In this document: positions 57,000 to 64,000 of the stretch, piece by piece | How the letters are laid out: each line of letters begins with the position of its first letter | Numbering within the stretch: position 1 is the stretch's first letter | Assembly (NCBI GenBank): GCA_050084985.1 | Contig: JBITNC010000001.1 | Coordinates: 90,520,001 to 90,584,000, forward strand | Source of the DNA: Nageia nagi | Taxonomy: Eukaryota; Pinophyta | Direction of reading: 5' to 3' | DNA length: 64,000 bases | Notes under the pieces: model-generated | The model's database searches: none | Told to the model about the DNA's origin: nothing | What the model saw: the letters and a program-made list of their open reading frames with translations, nothing else | Translations under genes and position numbers: made by a program

Positions 57000-57660
57000 C
57001 TAGACCACAACCACCAAAAAATTTCGTAAAAGATTTTTTACATCAATAATTAAAAAATTCACAAGTTAAAATATCCAAAAATCATAGTGATGCAATGAAT
57101 CAATTACTACAAACTATTAAATTGGATATAAATGATCCTAAAAATTTTGTATCTTTTGTTGGAAATATTAAAACAAGTTAACAACCCACCATAGCTTTCT
57201 ATGATCATGAGATAAAATGATCTACTAAGACATATGGATTAGATCCACCTTTACATGTCATAGCCAAAGTTGATGGAAAAAAATTTAAAATAATTTCAAT
57301 TTATGAAGTGTTAGCCATAAATATTATCTCAACATCAACATATAAAAACTTAAATATTCCCTTTTCATATATTTCAGCATCATCACTATAACTAAAAGCA
57401 TTTAATGATGCTTTATGTTCAATAGTAGGGTCAATTACATTACCTATTATTGTAGGATCCAAGATGGTGCAAACATTATTACAAGTAACTCAAGGGGATA
57501 TTACACAATACAATATTTTTTTAGGACAACCATGGATTTGAGAAATGCAATGTGTCCCACCTACATTGAACATAATTGCTTAAAATATATTCATGAAGGA
57601 GTAATCCATTATGTTACAGGAGATGAAAATCCATACAGTGTAATGCAACTTATATCCCTA
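57000..57660 (+). pseudogene. Tat-2 protease
   Basis: Core pieces: 'YGLDPPLHVIAKVDGKKFKIISIYEVLAINI' (about 57225-57325), 'LKAFNDALCSIVGSITLPIIVGSK' (about 57392-57464), and the flap region 'YNIFLGQPWI.EMQCVPPTLN' (about 57507-57570) followed by 'CLKYIHEGVIHYVTGDENPY'. The active-site D-x-G is not preserved where expected ('SIYEV'). It is interrupted by stops and one frame shift. Confidence 0.8.
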
Positions 57661-58758
57661 ATTATATAACTCTACCATCTACTCATTGTTTTACAGTTCC
57701 TATACCAAAAAATGAGCCTTTAGTAGTAGATGCTATCAAAAGGCATTCATCCCTACCAAGTATTCCTAATGATAAACAAGTTGTGGATAAAGAAACTTCT
57801 AGATCACCAGACATACAACACAAAACTAATAATAGTTCATAAACAAAAATTAAATTCACAACACAAGAAAAGGATTCTTAGGAAGAAAGGGCACTTAAAT
57901 TACATAAATTAAATAAATTTTCTTCATCTAAATTATTGCATATAGTTAATACCTCATCACAAGATATCAAAGAAATAAAGCATGATGAATCATCCAAAAT
58001 TTATCCAGTGATGATAAAATTATTTTATTTAGGTATAGGGGAATATGAAATTGTTGAATTAATCTTTAATATTCCCTTTGCTCAAGATATTGGTCGACCA
58101 AATAAGTTTCCTAGTGTAATTGGAAAACTAGTTCCTCTAGGTAATAGTCCTAATCAAACACTTTTTGTGTACACAAGACTAATAGTTCATATCCAATTTC
58201 TCTACCAAAACCACATGAAGGTATTTTTTATAATACATTAAAATATTTAATGCCTCATGTGTGATCACCTATTCAAAAGTATTTTAATAAATATCAATGG
58301 AAGGAACATGGTTTAGGTTGTTATGAACAAGGGCCTAGGTACACAGATGACATTCACTATCAATTACCAACTAATAAAAGAGGAATAGGATATAAAGGGA
58401 AAACCAAAAAATAATATCCTAAAGAAGTGGAAGAGTTAGACCCTGAAGAACTTGACTATGAAAATCAATATGAAATATTGGAATGAATAACTTGCCAAAC
58501 TATTGCGGATTCAGAAATATCAATACCTAAAAATTTCTTTGAAATATGTTTAATACAAGACCATAATTCCAAAATATTAGGTTATCAAAATACATGCAAT
58601 GAAATCAATTCTAGTATTAATTCAGTAAATATGGTACAAATTAATGAATTATTTGTTCCTTTTCATTCATAATCATAAAATACTTCTTTTGATTGGTCTA
58701 GTAGTAATGAATTTAATCCTCCAAGCTTATCAAATTCAATGGAAGTTTTTTCAATCTT
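57661..58758 (+). other. Tat-2 protease-RT connecting region
   Basis: Open pieces such as 57936-58241 and segments like 'YFNKYQWKEHGLGCYEQGPR' and 'GIGYKGKPKK' (about 58280-58410) resemble the connecting region of Tat elements. No enzymatic motif. Confidence 0.6.
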
Positions 58759-59900
58759 GTGATAGATGAAGATGTTGCAGACTTCACACTTATTTTAAAA
58801 AAACCAACAATACAAGAATTTAAAGATGTGGTTATTATATCTAAAACATTTGAACCCAACTTAAATATAGTTCTAAATGAACAAGAAATAGGCGAGGATG
58901 AAGAATATAATCAAAATGATAAAAATTGGATTTCTATACCAAACCAATTAGAAGAAGGATTGCACATGTTGATTAAGGAAACCATTAAAATAAATTTAAG
59001 TAATGATCCTCTTAATCCAAATATTATTCAACTAGGAAAATCATTAAATGAATATGAACAAAAATTTATATATATTCTCAAAGAAAAATAAAACTTGTAT
59101 TTGCATGGTCATATGCAGATGTGCTAGGATTAGATTTGAATCTAGTTGTTCATAACTTAGGTATTAAGGAAGATGTTAAACCTATCAAGCAAAAGCTACA
59201 TAAATTGCATCCTATGATAGCATTAGTTGCAAAACTATTAGAGATAAAATTCATACAACCTACTAATTATTCCTATTGGATTTCACATATAGTGCTAATT
59301 AAGAAACCGAACAACAAAATTTTTATTTGTGCAAATTTTAGAGATTTAAACAAAGCTTATCCTATAGATGATTTTCCACTCCCAAATATTAACAATTTAG
59401 TAGATTCAATTGTTGGACATGAGATGGTATCTCTCATGGATGGATTTCTAGGATATATTCAAATAAAAGTAGCTCTAGAAGATCAACATAAAATAGCTTT
59501 TACCACACCATGGGCAATCTTTTGTTACAAAGTGATGCCCTTTGGTTTAAAAAATGTTGGAGCTACCTATCAACGAGAAATGATATATATTTTTTATGAT
59601 CATATGTATAATATTGTAGAGGACTAAGTAGATGACTTATTAACTAAATCTAAAACTAGAGAAGATCATCCAAAAATTCTCATTAAAATATTTAATAAAT
59701 TGTTGGAACATAACATCCAATTAAATCCAAAGATAGTGTGTTTTCAAATTTACTTCAAGAAAATTATTAGGCTTCATCATGTATAGATGAGGAATCGAAG
59801 TAGATCCTAATAAAATTAAAGCAATTGTAAACATGCCTCCTCCTTCAAATATAAAATAATTACAAAGCCTACAAGGAAAATTGCAAGCCATAAGATGTTT
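58759..59900 (+). pseudogene. Tat-2 reverse transcriptase
   Basis: An open stretch of 110 codons (58759-59091) precedes the RT and ends at a stop. RT proper, in 168 open codons (59121-59627), has 'LGLDLNLVVHNLGIKEDVKPIKQKL', 'FIQPTNYSYWISHIVLIKK', 'FICANFRDLNKAYPIDDFPLPNINNLVDS', 'VSLMDGFLGYIQIKVALEDQHKIAFTTPWAIFCYKVMPFGLKN'. The active-site YVDD reads stop-V-D-D: the Tyr codon is TAA at about 59625-59627. Thumb pieces follow to about 59900. Confidence 0.9.
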
Positions 59901-60129
59901 TATATTATAATTATCATATAAATACAAACCATTCAAAAAATTATTAAAAAATGGAATTGAATCTCATTGGGAAATGGAACAATAAGAAGCATTATAAGAA
60001 ATAAAATGTTATCTTTTATCACGTACAGTATTAATTCCATATAAGGATGAAGTACCATATTTGATTTCTTCATCAACTACAAAATCTACTTTAGGGACCA
60101 TACTTGCCTATATATATATATATTCTTCG

Positions 60130-60640
60130 CAGCAAAAAAGCTTAGAAATTGCATGCTCAAGTATATGATGAACAAAATGTATCACAATATATGCACATCT
60201 AAATGGATCATGCATTTAATAGAGTTTGATCTACAATTTATAAGTCAAAAAATAATTAAAGGGCAAGTCATAGTTGACAATCTTACTGAAGCACCATTAC
60301 AAGATGATAAATCACTTATAATCAAATTAGCAAATGAATGCATTTTCCAATTAGGTGAGGTAAAATTCCTTGTTGAACTTGAGGAAGATTGGGATATGGT
60401 AATTTATTTTGATGGTTAACATTGTGAACAAGATGGAGGTGCTAGTGTGGTTTTTATTACACCACAAGGAGTTCCCATACCATATTCCTTCAAGCTCAAT
60501 TCTTCTTGTACAAACAATAATGTTGAATATGAAGCCTTAATATTAGTTATAAAAATGGTTATCAAATTAAAACTAAGAAAATTCAAATTTATCAATGACT
60601 CATTATTAATCATAAATCAAGTTAAATGAATTTTCCAATG
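60130..60640 (+). pseudogene. Tat-2 RNase H pieces
   Basis: 88 open codons (60153-60419) give the end of the Ty3-type RNase H ('LIEFDLQFISQKIIKGQVIVDNLTEAPL') and then the start of the second RNase H ('WDMVIYFDG'). After one stop, 60447-60629 continues 'MVFITPQGVPIPYSFKLNSSCTNNNVEYEALI' and 'LRKFKFINDSLLIINQVK'. This shows more of the linkage between the two RNase H domains than Tat-1 does. A (TA)n stretch at about 60108-60124 marks a rearranged point upstream. Confidence 0.8.
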
Positions 60641-60859
60641 TAAAGAACCTCTACCTAAAAAATATAAAAATTGGTCGAAAAGCTATTACAATCATTTGAA
60701 AAATATAAAATAAAGGCCACTCTTAGGACTATCAACAAATTTGTTAATACTATGGTATCAATTAGATCTATAATACCTGAAAAATTCTCATCGATAAATT
60801 ATTCATATAGAAATATTTCAAATTCCACAATCTTCATTAGAAATAGATAATATGGAATA

Positions 60860-61545
60860 TGGGGTTCTTGATATTACAATGGAAGATAAAAATTTATTGC
60901 ATATACAACTTGTCAAATTCTTAAGAGATGGAGTCTTACCTCGAGGTTTAATAAATTTGCCAAAAAAGTATTTAAAATGAAATCTTCTTGTTATTGCATG
61001 TTAGGAGATATGTTATATTGTATAGGTTTCGATGGGATACTACTTAGGTGTCTAGAATGGATAGACTCACAAATTGCAATTTCATGTGCACATGATGGAA
61101 TATGTGGAGGTCATTTTTGTGGTACCACAATCACAAAATGATTAATGTGTATGGGATATTATTGGCCCATAATGGAGCATAATTATGCTAGATATGTCAA
61201 TAAATATTGTAAATTCTAATAAAATTATAATTTATTCACTCAACCATCACAAGCATTATAAACCATGCAATCCTTGTGGCCATTTTTGATATGGGCTTTA
61301 GATTTGATAAGACAAATATCTCCTACTTCTTCAAGTAGTCATAAATTTATAATAAAGGTTATATAATATTTTACTAAATGGGTTGAAGTTATGATCTCTA
61401 CAAAATGACTAAAAATAGTAGAATTCATATAATACCACATCATGTCTTTTCAAAATTCCTACTCAAATTATCACAAATAATGGAAAAATTTAAAAATAAA
61501 TAAGTAATAAGCTTTTTGTAAAGGATTGCAAATACATTTTCAAAA
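60860..61545 (+). pseudogene. Tat-2 integrase, truncated
   Basis: A readable lead-in ('YGVLDITMEDKNLLHIQLVKFLRDGVLPRG') is followed by a zinc-region remnant (about 61080-61215) and a core start. The second catalytic region 'IITNNGKI' (about 61473-61496) has N in place of D. Similarity ends near 61545. Confidence 0.7.
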
Positions 61546-61785
61546 GGGTAAATGCTATATCCCCAAAATCAAATTAGAATAAAATAATTTGGATCAAGGC
61601 AAATCATAACTAGTTGAAAACAAAATTTGTTAGATTAGAGTATCAATAGCTAGATCTAGGGTTTGGATCCTAAATCAAATTAGATTCAAATTAAATTCAT
61701 TCCATCCAACCAAACCATTCAAACAATTCAATAATTCTTCCAAAATTTCATAGATCATGATTTTTTTTACCAAAAAGGAAAATGA
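61546..61785. other. Unassigned short stretch
   Basis: About 240 bp of AT-rich sequence between the truncated integrase and the PPR pseudogene; nothing recognised. Confidence 0.5.
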
Positions 61786-62640
61786 TGAATTTCTATCGAT
61801 TCACGCACATAGGTCCCCAAACATTAAAATTACATCCACATAACCAATTTAGGTTTTATGAGTATTTTGGTAGTGAATTTCAATGATCCCTTGATATTAT
61901 TAGGGATTTCCTTTGAAAATATATTTTTTTGCATATTATGCAATCATTATAGACCATGAAACTAGATTTGCATCATGCATCTTATCAAACAATTATTGAG
62001 CCTTGTGTATTATTCCATATTTTGCATACATATCTACCAAGGCATTCAAAACCCAAACATTCAAATTACAAGCACCATATAGACACATTTTCATATCCAA
62101 TTTAGGTTTTATGAGTATTTTGGTAGCAAATTTCAATGGTCCATTGACACATCCACATGTATCCATTAATTGCATATCCTCTAATCATTGGAATCCATGA
62201 AATTGTGTTGCATCATGGATCTTGTCAAATGGTTCTTGGGCCTTGTGTATTATTCTTCATGTTGCATACATGTCTATTAGGGAATTCAAAACCATATCAT
62301 TTAATGCAAAACCATTTTTGAATACTATTTTATGGATGTATATACCTTCTTATAGAGCATGCTTGAAGATTGTTGGCAAAGATTTTAGAGTTTCAATTTA
62401 CACTTGACAATTGCATCCTACGATCATTACAGTCCATGAAACTATGTATCAACCTTTTTAGAAAATCCATTTTATAATTTTCCTCCAATCATTACATTCC
62501 ATGAGACTATGTTATATCATGCACCTTTTCAAATAATTCTTGGACCATGAAACTATGTTTGCATCATGCATAATTGTAAACCACAAAACTATGTTACAAA
62601 GTTTGGTTTAGTTGAAGATATTTTCAAAGGGAGATACTTG
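61786..62640 (-). pseudogene. PPR (pentatricopeptide repeat) pseudogene fragment
   Basis: The minus strand carries successive PPR-like units with stops and frame changes. About 62360-62480 reads 'VSWTVMIVGCN' and 'LPTIFKHAL'. About 62215-62340 reads 'YIHKIVFKNGFALNDMVLNSLIDMYATWRIIHKAQEPFDKIHDA'. 61993-62175 reads 'LYGACNLNVWVLNALVDMYAKYGIIHKAQ' and continues 'LFDKMHDANLVSWSIMIA' (about 61935-61990), with a third partial repeat near 61800-61850. The pattern 'N.WV.NALVDMYAK.G...KA...FDKM...VSW..MI' is that of plant PLS-type PPR proteins, which mainly act in organelle RNA editing. It is a broken fragment; no start or C-terminal E/DYW region was seen. Confidence 0.85.
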
Positions 62641-62817
62641 AAGATCTACTTGATTTATTTGAATTAAACAAAAAAGGATTCATAGAAAAGTAGAAAATGT
62701 ATAAAATGTAATGAAGGTAAAAATATTTTCTATTTTGTAAATAAATTATGTAGATCTTCAAGTATCTCTCCATTATATATATTTTCTAGATGGTGTCAAT
62801 TCATTGCAGTATACTTG

Positions 62818-62848
62818 TAATATATATATATATATATTATATATATTG
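62818..62848. repeat. (TA)n microsatellite
   Basis: About 30 bp of near-perfect TA repeats. Confidence 0.9.
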
Positions 62849-62871
62849 TAAAAATTGTAGCTTGATAAATA

Positions 62872-63980
62872 TGGCACATTGCAATCAATCCAATAAAGGA
62901 AAAAGAAAGACATGAAAAAATGTAGTTGAGGATGTCACAAAAAGTAAGGAGTTTGTGACAAATAATATGTATAGCAATAAGTACTTCACATTTGATATGT
63001 TTGTTCAATAGGGATTCTTTTGAGAAAATTAGAATTGATTATGGTTTTGTTAGAAACTATGGTGTATTGTAGCAACTATGGATTGTAGATGGTTGCGATC
63101 ATCTATAATAATTGAGGACGTTGAAAGAGATGTAGGTGATAATGTAATTGAATCTAATGGTAAGAATTCTTTGAATGGTGAGCCTATAAATGCTTTCAAT
63201 GGAGAGCCTTTAAATGCTTTGCTTGAGGAGCCTGATGATGCTTTTCCCAATGTCATTGATAATGATCCCTTAAATGAAGAAGGTAAGTAGACTTCACAAA
63301 AAATTTGCTAGTAATGTCGGTTACTCATAGTTATCATTCTATATAGTATAATGTTGTTTGGATGGTGCCAATGTATAGATGTTGAGGATAGATTATCACA
63401 CACTTTAAACTCTGAAAGTTAAAGAAAGAGAGGTCCAAAAAAATTTGTATTATTGGGTACCAACAAAGAAAAGTTGTTGATCACTTCCAACATACATGGG
63501 CAACCCATTAGAGATAATGCATCAATATTATCAACTTTTTTATGGATGGTAGTGAGGCACCTTGTCCCTATCATCTATAAATACTAGAAAGCAATTCGTA
63601 AAGAAGTTAAAAATGATTGTTCAAAAATGGTTCAGATAACTTAGTAACCATAATATTACATAGTGTCCACTTTTAAATACTTATGTAAATGTTGCAACTA
63701 ATAAGATAATGGTTTTGTGTAACAAAACATTATCATTGAAAACCATCATAAGAAATAGGTGATGTCCACCCTTATCAAACTATGGCATGATCACAATCAT
63801 CAACTTGTGAAAAATTACTATGATCCTCATGATAATGACAACAATAGACTTTGTAATCGCCCATATAGTATAGAAAAAGAAGATTGGGAAGCTTTTGTTA
63901 AAAGCAAGAGCAACTTTAACTTTAAGGCAAGAATTAGCCATTCTGTAATAATAGTTCATAACATTGTTATGTTCATGTGA
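62872..63980 (+). pseudogene. Ptta/En-Spm-type plant transposase-related gene fragment
   Basis: A plus-strand reading in pieces. A possible start, 'MAHCNQSNKGKRKT' (62872), is followed after one stop by 'KNVVEDVTKSKEFVTNN'. 63078-63290 is open and includes a 24-bp codon repeat giving 'NGEPINAF', 'NGEPLNAL', 'LEEPDDAF', ending at GGTAAGT (about 63281), a good 5' splice site. A candidate acceptor TATAG lies near 63377. Beyond it, 'KRGPKKFVLLGTNKEKLLI' and 'IHGQPIRDNASILSTFLW' (about 63425-63545) and 'LVKNYYDPHDNDNNRLCNRPYSIEKEDWEAFVKSKSN' (63795-63935) match the Ptta/En-Spm transposase-related domain order (RGP...GQPI..NA..L..FL; W..FV). At least one stop remains (about 63419). It runs to the window end. 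Confidence 0.7.
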
Positions 63981-64000
63981 ATTTTATGGATCACCTTGCT

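Larger units (their letters stand above)
54230..61545 (+). mobile_element. Tat-2: second Tat/Ogre-type element, 3'-truncated
   Basis: Plus-strand internal region with gag (about 54240-56900, split by a SINE), protease (about 57100-57640), connecting region, RT (about 58760-59900), RNase H pieces (about 60150-60640) and integrase (about 60860-61545). Integrase stops in the middle of the core and no LTR follows. No 5' LTR could be fixed. The protein is related to, but distinct from, Tat-1 and is broken in all domains. Confidence 0.85.

Noticed and set aside
1-64000. tRNA or rRNA genes, organelle DNA insertions and telomeric repeats
   Set aside because: I looked for tRNA-like cloverleaf boxes, rRNA cores and TTTAGGG arrays and saw none, other than the A/B boxes of the SINE and the tRNA-complementary PBS sites.

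Overview
This is a land-plant nuclear window made almost entirely of transposable elements at different stages of decay. The plant assignment rests on several things seen in the translations. There are Ty3/gypsy chromoviruses with C-terminal chromodomains, and two Tat/Ogre-lineage Ty3/gypsy elements with an additional RNase H. There are Ty1/copia elements primed by the initiator-Met tRNA, L1-type LINEs, a PPR pseudogene, and a Ptta/En-Spm-type gene fragment. The DNA is AT-rich and I see no intact single-copy host gene. A seed plant with a large genome is likely; the species cannot be read from the sequence.

Layout. 1-829 is the 3' half of a LINE reverse transcriptase (+). 830-5258 and 14236-14395 are one minus-strand chromovirus (gypsy-1), split by copia-1 at 5259-14230. 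Copia-1 is structurally complete on the minus strand: 495-bp LTRs that look identical, a 5-bp target duplication (ATATT), PBS, PPT, gag and pol. Its gag and pol frames are separated by one base and its protease triad reads D-I-G. 14396-31724 is a very long plus-strand Tat-type element (Tat-1) with both LTRs, gag, PR, RT, an aRNH-like domain and INT. Its roughly 7.2-kb region 3' of pol carries an antisense, decayed plant mobile domain (PMD) reading frame and repeats. 31725-34773 is a second LINE (LINE-B, +). It is interrupted at 34774 by chromovirus gypsy-2 (minus), which is itself interrupted by an old copia-2 (35360-43901, LTRs about 8% diverged). Gypsy-2 resumes at 43902 and fades near 45 kb.

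45-54.2 kb is AT-rich and mostly unassigned, apart from one P/Y/Q-rich minus-strand stretch. 54.2-61.5 kb is a second, 3'-truncated Tat-type element (Tat-2, +). It has a clean tRNA-derived SINE in its gag region, with a 16-bp target duplication, A and B boxes and a poly(A) tail. 61.8-62.6 kb is a PPR pseudogene (minus). 62.9-64.0 kb is a Ptta/En-Spm-type gene fragment (+) with repeated codons and a candidate intron.

Points most worth a second look: (1) the 49-bp repeat array in the copia-1 3' UTR, where each unit can fold into a hairpin and the two arms change together between units, inside a roughly 114-bp higher-order pattern with alternately inverted linkers; (2) the antisense PMD frame in Tat-1; (3) the roughly 3-kb copia-1 leader with a GC-rich island and a minisatellite touching the PBS; (4) the SINE. 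All family calls come from reading translations by eye; no database search was run.
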